Shown: one piece after another, positions 33,473 through 41,801 of the stretch | Layout of the letters: every line of letters begins with the position of its first letter | How positions within the stretch are numbered: position 1 is the first letter of the stretch | NCBI GenBank assembly: GCA_023430825.1 | Contig: JAEYYL010000079.1 | Span: 1 to 49,378, forward strand | Origin: Verrucomicrobiota bacterium | Lineage (GTDB): Bacteria; Verrucomicrobiota; Verrucomicrobiia; Opitutales; Opitutaceae | Reading direction: 5' to 3' | DNA length: 49,378 nt | Notes under the pieces: model-generated | The model's input: the letters and a program-made list of their open reading frames with translations, nothing else | What the model was told of the DNA's origin: nothing | Database searches by the model: none | Position numbers and translations under genes: made by a program

Positions 33473-36400
33473 ATGGAAATAATCGACAACGTCAATCGGC
33501 TGCTCGGCGACAGTTTCAAAGACACGGTCAAACCTGGTTCCAAACTCAAGATCGCGGCCTCTTGCTTCTCGATCTACGCCTATGAAGCGCTGAGGACCGA
33601 GCTGGCGCAAATCGACTCCCTGGAGTTCATTTTCACGTCGCCGACCTTCGTTCCCGGCGAAGCGACGGACAAGGTCAGGAAAGATCATCGCGAGTTTCAC
33701 ATCCCGAAGCTCGAACGCGAGCGCAGCCTCTACGGCAGCGAGTTCGAAGTCCGGCTTCGAAACGAGCTGACGCAGCGGGCGATCGCCAAGGAGTGTGCGG
33801 AATGGATGCGCCGGAAGGCGGTCTTTCGCTCGAACCGGGGCGGCGCGCCGATGCAGCAATTCGCGGCCGTCGCTTCCGGAGAAGCGAAGTCGGTTTACAT
33901 GCCCCTCGGGGGGTTCACCGCCGTCGATCTCGGTTACGAAAAAGGCAACGCCGTCTCGAACTTCGTCCACCGGTTCGACGATCCCGATGCCACGCGATCT
34001 TATTTGTCGCTGTTCGAGCAAATCTGGAACGACCAAGAGAAACTCGAGGATGTCACCGCCCGCCTTTGCGATCACATCGCCTCCGTCTATCAGGAAAATG
34101 CGCCCGAGCGCATCTACTTCCTGATGCTCTATAATATATTCAGCGAGTTCCTGGAGGATATCACAGCCGATGTCCTGCCCAACGACCGCACGGGCTACCA
34201 GGAAAGCCTGGTCTGGAAAAAGCTTTTCAATTTTCAGCGCGATGCCGCCACGGGCATCATCAACAAGCTCGAAACCTACAACGGCTGCATTCTCGCCGAC
34301 AGCGTCGGCCTCGGCAAAACCTTCACCGCCCTCGCCGTCATCAAGTATTACGAGCTGCGCAACAAGTCCGTCCTCGTGCTTTGCCCAAAGAAACTCGCCG
34401 ACAACTGGCTCACCTACAAAGGCAACCTCGTCACCAACATCTTCGCCAAGGACCGCTTGGGCTACGATGTGCTCTGCCACACCGATTTGTTGCGCGAGAG
34501 CGGCAACTCGGTGGGCGGTTTGCCGCTGAACCGCGTCAATTGGGGCAACTACGATCTCGTGGTGATCGACGAGTCACACAATTTCCGGAACAGCGCCTTC
34601 GGCGACGGCGAGCACGAAACTCGCTACGAACGGCTCCTCAACCAGGTGATCCGCCAGGGCGTGAAGACGAAGGTCCTGATGCTTTCCGCGACGCCCGTGA
34701 ACAATCGTTTCGGCGATCTCAAAAACCAGCTTGCGCTCGCCTACGAGGGCGAGCCAGCCCGTCTCGCCGCAAAACTGAAAATCAACAAGGACATCGACGA
34801 GATTTTCCGCCGCGCCCAGGCCGCGTTCAACCTCTGGTCCGAGTTGCCACCAGCCGAACGGACTGCCGCCGCGATTCTGAATGCGCTCGATTTCGATTTT
34901 TTCGAACTGCTCGACAGCGTCACGATCGCGCGCTCCCGGCGGCACATTCAGACTTACTACGATACGAAATCCATCGGCACTTTCCCGGAGCGGCAAAAGC
35001 CCATTGCCGTCCACTGTCCCCTCACCTCACGCACCGATGTCATCGGGTTCAACGAAATCTTCGACCGGCTCAGCGCCCTCACGCTCGCCGTCTATGCCCC
35101 CCTGAGCTACGTGCAGCCGAGCCGGCGCGCTCGGTATGAAGCACTCTACGATCCCGACGCGGCCATCGGACATGGCAATTTGAAGCAGGCTGGCCGTGAA
35201 AAGGGCATTCAGTCGCTGATGACGGTGAACCTGCTCAAGCGGCTCGAAAGCTCCGTCCAGGCTTTCCGGCTCACCCTCGAAAGCCTCGCGCGCAACTATC
35301 AGCACGCATTGCAGAAAATCGCCGTCTTTCAGCAGACCGGGCGCGATCCGACCTTTGCCGACGTCTCGCCAGCGCTGGCCAACGACGAGGCGGACGACGA
35401 AGTCGACTTCCCCGATCCGGACAACTCCGAGTTGGGCGGCAAAATTCAATTCAACCTCGCCGACATGGACCTCCCCCGATGGGAGCACGAGTTGCGAAAG
35501 GACCTCGCCCTCATCGACAGCCTGCTCGCAGAGATGCGCAAAGTCACGCCGTCCGACGACGCCAAGCTCCACCACCTCCGCACGACGATTCTCAGCAAAC
35601 TCGCGTCACCCCTCAATCCGGGAAACAAGAAGATCATCGTCTTCACCGCCTTCGCCGACACCGCCGACTATCTCTTCGATCAACTCGCGCCGGATCTGCT
35701 GAAGAACCAGCGTCTCCACACCGCGGAAATCACCGGCGGAAACCGCCAGCGCAGCACGCTGAAGAAGGCCTACGATTTTCAGTCGCTGCTGACGCTCTTC
35801 TCTCCCCGTTCAAAAGAGAAGGCGCTGATCCTGCCGCACGAACCGGCTGAAATCGACCTCCTCATCGGCACCGACTGTATTTCCGAGGGCCAGAACCTCC
35901 AGGACTGCGACTACCTCATCAACTACGACATCCACTGGAATCCCGTCCGCATCATCCAGCGCTTCGGACGCATTGATCGCATCGGTTCGCAGAACCGGTT
36001 CATCCAGCTCGTCAACTTCTGGCCCGACATCTCACTCGACGAATACATCAATCTGAAGGAACGCGTCGAAAGCCGGATGATCATCGCCGACCTCACCGCG
36101 ACCGCCGACGACAACCCGCTCGATGGCCGCGCCAACGATGTCGCCTATCGCCGCGAACAGCTCCGCAAGCTGAAGGACGAGGTGCTGGATATCGAGGACC
36201 TCAGGACCGGCATCTCCATCACTGATCTCGGGCTGAACGATTTCCGGATGGACCTGGTGAATTACATCAAATCCCACGGCGATCTCGATCACGCGCCCAA
36301 CGGCATGCACGCCGTGGTTCCCGCCGATCCGTCGCGCGGTCTGGTGCCCGGCGTCATCTTCGCGCTCCGCAATCGCAACGAGAGCGTAAACATCAACCGC

Positions 36401-36862
36401 CAGAACCGCCTCCATCCTTACTATCTCGTTTACATGGCGGAAAACGGCGAGGTCGTCGCCAACCACACCGAGACCAAGCGGCTCCTCGATCTCGCCCGGC
36501 TCGCGTGCAAGGAACGCAGCGATCCGTTGCCCGCCGTCTATCAGCCGTTCAACCGGGCGACCAAGGACGGCCGGCACATGGAGGCGTATTCGGAGCTGCT
36601 CGGCCAGGCGATCCGCTCGATGATCGCCCACAAGGAGGAGAAGGACATCGACAGTCTCTTCACCGGCGGGCGCACGACCGCTTTGGTCGATCCCATCCGC
36701 GGCCTCGACGATTTCGAACTCATCGCCTTCCTCGTCGTCTTCGACGGCTCGTCCACTGACGGCGGCACGTCCCGCCGCGTCATCGAGACGCTCCTGAAGA
36801 AACGCGGCGTCAAGGTCACCAGCCAGTTGATCTACGAGATCATGGAGCGCGAAGGCATCTGA
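33473..36862 (+). CDS. SNF2-type helicase with N-terminal PLD-like domain
   Basis: 1129 residues. The N-terminal 200 residues resemble the phospholipase-D-like region found in this helicase group. Walker A is ADSVGLGKT at about 275, DESH at 366, LSATPVNN at about 405, and motif VI QRFGRIDRIGS at about 830. It is the first gene of a plus-strand cluster with DUF4391, Mod, AlbA and Res. Such clusters are extended type III-like restriction systems; here the helicase probably moves on DNA in the effector complex. A PIN toxin gene follows 14 bp downstream. Confidence 0.82.
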   Translation: MEIIDNVNRLLGDSFKDTVKPGSKLKIAASCFSIYAYEALRTELAQIDSLEFIFTSPTFVPGEATDKVRKDHREFHIPKLERERSLYGSEFEVRLRNELTQRAIAKECAEWMRRKAVFRSNRGGAPMQQFAAVASGEAKSVYMPLGGFTAVDLGYEKGNAVSNFVHRFDDPDATRSYLSLFEQIWNDQEKLEDVTARLCDHIASVYQENAPERIYFLMLYNIFSEFLEDITADVLPNDRTGYQESLVWKKLFNFQRDAATGIINKLETYNGCILADSVGLGKTFTALAVIKYYELRNKSVLVLCPKKLADNWLTYKGNLVTNIFAKDRLGYDVLCHTDLLRESGNSVGGLPLNRVNWGNYDLVVIDESHNFRNSAFGDGEHETRYERLLNQVIRQGVKTKVLMLSATPVNNRFGDLKNQLALAYEGEPARLAAKLKINKDIDEIFRRAQAAFNLWSELPPAERTAAAILNALDFDFFELLDSVTIARSRRHIQTYYDTKSIGTFPERQKPIAVHCPLTSRTDVIGFNEIFDRLSALTLAVYAPLSYVQPSRRARYEALYDPDAAIGHGNLKQAGREKGIQSLMTVNLLKRLESSVQAFRLTLESLARNYQHALQKIAVFQQTGRDPTFADVSPALANDEADDEVDFPDPDNSELGGKIQFNLADMDLPRWEHELRKDLALIDSLLAEMRKVTPSDDAKLHHLRTTILSKLASPLNPGNKKIIVFTAFADTADYLFDQLAPDLLKNQRLHTAEITGGNRQRSTLKKAYDFQSLLTLFSPRSKEKALILPHEPAEIDLLIGTDCISEGQNLQDCDYLINYDIHWNPVRIIQRFGRIDRIGSQNRFIQLVNFWPDISLDEYINLKERVESRMIIADLTATADDNPLDGRANDVAYRREQLRKLKDEVLDIEDLRTGISITDLGLNDFRMDLVNYIKSHGDLDHAPNGMHAVVPADPSRGLVPGVIFALRNRNESVNINRQNRLHPYYLVYMAENGEVVANHTETKRLLDLARLACKERSDPLPAVYQPFNRATKDGRHMEAYSELLGQAIRSMIAHKEEKDIDSLFTGGRTTALVDPIRGLDDFELIAFLVVFDGSSTDGGTSRRVIETLLKKRGVKVTSQLIYEIMEREGI

Positions 36863-36876
36863 TATCGGCGGCCACC

Positions 36877-37290
36877 ATGTTTCTCCTCGACGTCAATGTG
36901 CTGATTGCGGTCGCCGATCCCGACCACGAACACCACTCGCGCGCCCATGAGTTTTTCCTGGCCAACCATCGCCAGGGCTGGGCCACCTGCCCGCTGACCG
37001 AAAACGGATTCATCCGCATCGTCGGCCACCCGCGCAGCTATCCCAAGGGGCCCGGTTCGACCGATGGCGCACGCGACATTCTCACGCAGTTGTGCGCGCA
37101 CGCGGGTCATCATTTCTGGCCTGACGACCTTTCGCTGCGCGGCCCGCTGGCCCTGCCGCCCTCGCCCCACCTGACGGATCATTACCTGCTCAGCCTCGCC
37201 GTCCATCGGCGCGGGCAACTCGTCACGATGGACCGGCGCATTCCCGCCGATCGCGTGCCCGGCGGCGCCGCGGCGTATCTCGTCCTCTGA
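36877..37290 (+). CDS. PIN-domain VapC-like ribonuclease toxin, no antitoxin
   Basis: 137 residues. MFLLDVNVLIAVADPDHEHH has the first PIN aspartate, LTENGFIRIVGHP the conserved glutamate region, and the acidic LTDHYLLSLAV and TMDRRIP the remaining ones. The family is the TA-linked VapC ribonucleases. No antitoxin gene precedes it; it is wedged between the helicase (14 bp before) and DUF4391 (11 bp after). It may have become an effector of the restriction-like cluster. Confidence 0.78.
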   Translation: MFLLDVNVLIAVADPDHEHHSRAHEFFLANHRQGWATCPLTENGFIRIVGHPRSYPKGPGSTDGARDILTQLCAHAGHHFWPDDLSLRGPLALPPSPHLTDHYLLSLAVHRRGQLVTMDRRIPADRVPGGAAAYLVL

Positions 37291-37301
37291 CGCGCATCGC
37301 C

Positions 37302-37955
37302 ATGTTCGCCTATCCGCCCGCGACGGCGTTTCACCGCACGGTGCCCAAGACCAGGATCTACGCGCACGCCCCGGCATCGAAACGCCTCAAAGCCTCGTTC
37401 GCCGCCCAAGTCAGCGAAATCGTCTGGGCGCACAAGCTCTCCCCTGAAACGCTCCGCCTGCCCGCCCGCGACGGTATTGAGGAAATCCAGGTGTTCTCCC
37501 TCGCGTTGAAATCGCCCGATCTCGATCCGGCCATTCTCCCGCTCATCGATCGCGCCATTCCCTTTCCCCTCCTGTTCGAACTGGTGTTCGAGGGCAAGAT
37601 CCGCTTCGCCGCAGCGTGGAAACGCCCGAGTTCATCCGATCCCAAAAAGTGGGTGATCGAGGCCACTTTTCAGACCGATCCGCGTCCACTTACCGCTTCC
37701 CGCGCGCCCCTGCCCGTGGCGGTCGACCTCGCCCGACTCCACGAACAGCTCCTGCGGGCGCACGTCCCCTTGGCGCCTCGCCCGGGCGAAACACTGGCGG
37801 AAGTGATCGCGCGCCATACCACCGCCGAAACCCTGCGCGTCCAGTTGCCGCGCCTCGAAACCCGCCTCGCCCGAGAAAAGCAATTCAACCGCAAGGTGGA
37901 GCTCAACGCCGCTCTCCGCCGCCAGCGCCTGGAGCTGAAACAGCTCCTTGCCTGA
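37302..37955 (+). CDS. DUF4391 family protein
   Basis: 217 residues, beginning FAYPPATAFHRTVPKTRIY with the inner VSEIVWAHKLSPETLRLP and IPFPLLFEL, all usual for DUF4391. This family is a regular neighbour of SNF2 helicase and Mod genes in type III-like loci; activity unknown. The C-terminus is a charged helix (about residues 180-217). Confidence 0.75.
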   Translation: MFAYPPATAFHRTVPKTRIYAHAPASKRLKASFAAQVSEIVWAHKLSPETLRLPARDGIEEIQVFSLALKSPDLDPAILPLIDRAIPFPLLFELVFEGKIRFAAAWKRPSSSDPKKWVIEATFQTDPRPLTASRAPLPVAVDLARLHEQLLRAHVPLAPRPGETLAEVIARHTTAETLRVQLPRLETRLAREKQFNRKVELNAALRRQRLELKQLLA

Positions 37956-38028
37956 GCCCTCATATTCGAACGGCAGTTGCGGGACAAAGCCGTCTCGTCC
38001 ACTCCTCTCAACGCTCAACCCTCTCCGC

Positions 38029-39918
38029 ATGGACAAGCTCAAGCTCCACACGCCCGACCTCACAGCCGCCAACATCGAAAAGCTCGCCGCGCTCTTTCCC
38101 AACTGCGTGACGGAAGCAAAGGACGACCAGGGCCAGCTCAAGCGCGCGATCGATTTCGACCTGCTGCGGCAAGAACTCTCCGATCACATCGTCGAAGGCC
38201 CGCGCGAGCGCTACCACCTCGACTGGCCCGGGAAGCGCGAAGCCCTGCTCGCCGCCAACGCCCCCATCGCCAAAACGCTGCGGCCTTGTCGCGAGGAGAG
38301 CGTGGATTTCGACACGACCAAAAACCTTTTCATCGAAGGCGACAATCTCGAGGCGCTGAAGCTGCTCCAGGAAACCTATCTGGGGAAGATCAAGCTGATT
38401 TATATCGACCCACCTTATAACACCGGCCGCGATTTCATCTATAGCGACGATTATGGTCAGGACACGGCATCGTATCTTGAGCGAACCAGCCAGATCGATT
38501 CCACGGGATCGCGGTTGATTCTTAATTCCGATACCAATGGGCGGTTTCACTCGGACTGGACGAGCATGCTCTACCCGCGACTAAAGCTCGCTCGCAACCT
38601 GCTTAGAGACGATGGCGTGATTTTTGTCTCCATCGACGACAACGAAGTCGCGAATCTGAGAAAGCTCCTGGATGAGTGCATGGGACCGGAGAATTTCGTT
38701 GCGCAGATTATCTGGCAAAAAGTCTATGCGCCAAAAAACACCGCCGATTGGTTCTCCGAAGACCACGACTACATTGTAGTTTACGCGAAAGACAAAGGCC
38801 GGTGGCGACCCGAAAAACTGGCGCGCACTGAGGAAATGGAAGCGCGCTATAAGAATCCGGATAGCGATAAGCGCGGGCCATGGAAAGCCGCAGATATGTC
38901 GGCGAGGAATCGCTACGATGCAGGTGTCTATCCTGTGAAATGCCCTTCAGGTCGGGTCATTCCGGGCCCTCCTACCGGTCGATACTGGTCCATTGATGAA
39001 GCAAAGTTCAAAGCCCTCGATGCGGATAATCGTATTTGGTGGGGAACCGATGGTGACAATGCTCCTGCCGTTAAGCGGTTTCTGTCGGAAGTTTCTAGTG
39101 GAAGAACTCCCCAAACGCTTTGGTATTACGAAGAGGTCGGACACACTCAGGATGCCAAGAAAACGCTCCTCAAATATGTCCCGTTTTCCCACACAGAGAA
39201 CGTTCTGAACTCAGTGAAGCCGGTGGAGTTGCTCCAGCGCATTCTCCAACTCGCAACAAGGCCTGACGAAGAAAGCATTGTTCTCGATTTCTTTTGTGGA
39301 AGCGCCACGACACCCCACGCCGTTTTGAGGCAGAATCACGAGGACGGGGGAAATCGCAGGTTCATCGGGGTCCAAGTTCATGAACCTCTGCCAAAGCCTG
39401 AGCCCGATCTTTCGTCCATTTTCGAAATGGGTCTCACGCGCATCAGGAACTATGCTGCTGAATTGAAGGCCGATACGAGCGACGATCTGGGGTTAAAAAC
39501 CGAGCCCACCGACACCGGCTTCCGCGTCCTGAAAATCGACACCTCCAACATGAAGGACGTGTATTACGCTCCCGACGCGGTCAAGCAGGAGGACCTCGCG
39601 CTGCACACGGACAACATCAAGGAGGACCGGACGCCGGAGGACCTGCTGTTTCAGGTGCTCGTCGACTGGGGCGTCGACCTGGCCCTGCCGATTGAGCGAC
39701 AGACGATCGCCGGCCACACGGTGTTTCTCATCGATGGCAACGCCCTCGCCGCCTGTTTCGATTCCGATATCGACGAGGGCCTCGTGAAGGAGTTGGCGAA
39801 GCTCAAGCCCCTGCGGGCCGTCTTCCGCGATGCGAGTTTCGCGAACGACAGCGCGAAGATCAACGCGGGGCAGATCTTCAAGCTCCTCAGCCCCGACACC
39901 GAAGTGAGGTCGTTATGA
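38029..39918 (+). CDS. Site-specific DNA-methyltransferase (type III Mod, adenine)
   Basis: 629 residues. Catalytic motif IV DPPYNTG at about 127 precedes the SAM motif I LDFFCGSATTPHAV at about 419, the beta-class order of Mod N6-adenine methylases. The usual motif is FAGSGTTGHAV, so C, A and P are substitutions worth noting. The middle variable part (about 210-400) holds the target recognition region. Start MDKLKLHTPDL at 38029 is chosen; the upstream frame lacks family similarity. It overlaps the AlbA gene by 4 bp. Confidence 0.88.
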   Translation: MDKLKLHTPDLTAANIEKLAALFPNCVTEAKDDQGQLKRAIDFDLLRQELSDHIVEGPRERYHLDWPGKREALLAANAPIAKTLRPCREESVDFDTTKNLFIEGDNLEALKLLQETYLGKIKLIYIDPPYNTGRDFIYSDDYGQDTASYLERTSQIDSTGSRLILNSDTNGRFHSDWTSMLYPRLKLARNLLRDDGVIFVSIDDNEVANLRKLLDECMGPENFVAQIIWQKVYAPKNTADWFSEDHDYIVVYAKDKGRWRPEKLARTEEMEARYKNPDSDKRGPWKAADMSARNRYDAGVYPVKCPSGRVIPGPPTGRYWSIDEAKFKALDADNRIWWGTDGDNAPAVKRFLSEVSSGRTPQTLWYYEEVGHTQDAKKTLLKYVPFSHTENVLNSVKPVELLQRILQLATRPDEESIVLDFFCGSATTPHAVLRQNHEDGGNRRFIGVQVHEPLPKPEPDLSSIFEMGLTRIRNYAAELKADTSDDLGLKTEPTDTGFRVLKIDTSNMKDVYYAPDAVKQEDLALHTDNIKEDRTPEDLLFQVLVDWGVDLALPIERQTIAGHTVFLIDGNALAACFDSDIDEGLVKELAKLKPLRAVFRDASFANDSAKINAGQIFKLLSPDTEVRSL

Positions 39919-41801
39919 GCCAGGCCGCGGCGCTCCTGCGTCAGCTCAACGAATTGGACGAGCATCCGTCGCTCGAGGCCAAGGCGTGCGCGCGGAGTGA
40001 GGTCGGCGATTCTTTCTTCGAGACCGTCTGCGGGTTCGCCAACGAACCGGACCTCGGCGGAGGAAAGCTGCTGCTCGGTGTCAGCCGGCGGGAGGAGGAT
40101 TTTTTTGGCGGTTACGAAGCCACCGGAGTCGACCACCCCGACAAGCTGCAGGCCGACATCGCGAGCGGCTGTGCGACGGTATTCAACCTGCCGGTGCGCC
40201 CTCGGACCAGCGTCGAGACCGTGGACGGCCGCGCGGTGATCGTGGTGGAGATCGCCGAACTTTCGCCCAGCCAGAAGCCGCTTTATTTCAAGAAGCACGG
40301 CCTTCCGCGGGGAGCCTGGCGGCGGGTGGGCTCCACCGATCAACGCTGCACCGAGGAGGACCTCGTGGTTTTCTTCGGTCACCGCGACGTCGAGAGCTAC
40401 GACCTCACGATTCTTTCGAACGCATCGCTCCACGATCTCGATCCCGAAGCCATCGCGCATTACCGCAAGCTGCGCGCCAAGGTCAGCCCGACAGCCGAGG
40501 AGTTGTCGTGGCCCGATCAGGAATTGCTGCTGGCGCTCAACGCCATCCGCCGTTCCGGGGATGAGTGGCGCCCGACGATCACCGGGCTCCTGTTGTTCGG
40601 CACCCGCCATGCCCTGCGGCGCGAACTGCCGGCCGTCCGCGTGGACTACATCCGCGTCAGCGGCCGCGAATGGATCGATGATCCCGATCACCGCTTCACC
40701 GCGACCGTCGACATGCGCGGTCCCTTGCTCCAGCTCGTCGAGCGGGCGCAAGCAGCCGTGATGGACGACCTGCCCAAGGGGTTCGAACTGGCGGAGGGCA
40801 GTGTCCAGGCGGAAACGCCCACGTTGCCCGCCCGGGTGCTGCGCGAGGCCATCGTGAATGCGGTGATGCACCGTTCCTATCGCGATCACCAGCCGACGCA
40901 GATCATCCGCTACAGCAATCGCATCGAGATTCGCAATGTGGGTTTCTCCCTGAAGAACGAGGATTCACTGGGCGAGCCGGGATCAGCTCTGCGCAATCCG
41001 CACCTGGCGGCGGTTTTCCACGAGACGAACACCGCCGAGACCAAGGGCAGCGGCATCCGCGTGATGCGCGAGCAAATGCGGCGGCATGGTTTCAGCCTGC
41101 CCACGTTTGAATCCAATCGCGCCGAGAATTTCTTCGTGAGCCGCCTGCTGCTGCATCATTTCCTCTCGACCGAGGATTTGCGCTGGCTGGCCGGGATCGG
41201 CGGCGAACTCACGGAATCGCAGCGCTACGCGTTGCTTTTTCTGCGGGAACAAGGGGCGGTGGATAATCGGACCCTGCGGCAACTCACGAACCTCGATGTG
41301 CTCGAAGCGAGTCAGGATTTGCGGCGGCTGCGGGACCTGCGCCTCCTCGTGCAGCAAGGGAAAGGCTCGGCGACGTATTACCTGCCGGGGCCGGCGTTTC
41401 CGCGAGAGCGACCGGCGACCGGCGACGCCTCTCCGGCCATGGCCAGCCATACGGGTTTGGCGCCGGAGCATGCGGGTTTGACGGTCGAGCATACGGGTTT
41501 GACGCCGGAGCATGCGGGTTTGCGCGCAGAGCTGCCCGCCGGGCTGGCATCCCGCATGGCCGCACTCGGCGCCCGGCCGAAGGAGCAGGAGTTGCGGGAG
41601 GCCATTCGCTTGTTGTGCGAATGGCGCACCCTTTCCGCCAACGAACTGGCCGCACTGCTCGGTCGCAAAGACTCGGATGCGCTGAAGCGCGCTCACCTCC
41701 GCCCGATGGTCGAGGCGGGCGGGCTGGCCCTCCTGTATCCCGACATGGAGCGTCACCCCAAACAGGCCTATTGCGTGCCCAAATCCCAATCTTCCCGATG
41801 A
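39915..41801 (+). CDS. AlbA_2/GHKL-like ATP-binding regulator
   Basis: 628 residues. An N-terminal Schlafen AlbA_2 region (LEAKACARSEVGDSFFETVCGFAN..GGGKLLLGV) is followed by the ATP-binding part with LREAIVNAVMHRSYRDH and IRYSNRIEIRNVG, and a C-terminal winged helix. Near residue 512 four H-(T/A)-G-L-x-x-E units form a low-complexity linker. Its 4-bp overlaps with mod and res place it inside the restriction operon, possibly as a regulator. Confidence 0.8.
   Translation: MSQAAALLRQLNELDEHPSLEAKACARSEVGDSFFETVCGFANEPDLGGGKLLLGVSRREEDFFGGYEATGVDHPDKLQADIASGCATVFNLPVRPRTSVETVDGRAVIVVEIAELSPSQKPLYFKKHGLPRGAWRRVGSTDQRCTEEDLVVFFGHRDVESYDLTILSNASLHDLDPEAIAHYRKLRAKVSPTAEELSWPDQELLLALNAIRRSGDEWRPTITGLLLFGTRHALRRELPAVRVDYIRVSGREWIDDPDHRFTATVDMRGPLLQLVERAQAAVMDDLPKGFELAEGSVQAETPTLPARVLREAIVNAVMHRSYRDHQPTQIIRYSNRIEIRNVGFSLKNEDSLGEPGSALRNPHLAAVFHETNTAETKGSGIRVMREQMRRHGFSLPTFESNRAENFFVSRLLLHHFLSTEDLRWLAGIGGELTESQRYALLFLREQGAVDNRTLRQLTNLDVLEASQDLRRLRDLRLLVQQGKGSATYYLPGPAFPRERPATGDASPAMASHTGLAPEHAGLTVEHTGLTPEHAGLRAELPAGLASRMAALGARPKEQELREAIRLLCEWRTLSANELAALLGRKDSDALKRAHLRPMVEAGGLALLYPDMERHPKQAYCVPKSQSSR
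41448..41531 (+). repeat. Four tandem 21-bp coding repeats in the AlbA-like gene
   Basis: Pattern CAT-RCG-GGT-TTG then three variable codons ending GAG, four times. In-frame, so it lengthens the linker without changing frame, and may vary in copy number between strains. Confidence 0.75.

Noticed and set aside
39651..40889. Minus-strand open frame opposite mod and the AlbA-like gene
   Set aside because: No domain, antisense to two overlapping well-supported genes.
41448..41531. CRISPR-like repeat
   Set aside because: Repeats are directly adjacent, multiples of three and inside a coding frame; there are no spacers. No CRISPR array was seen anywhere in the window.
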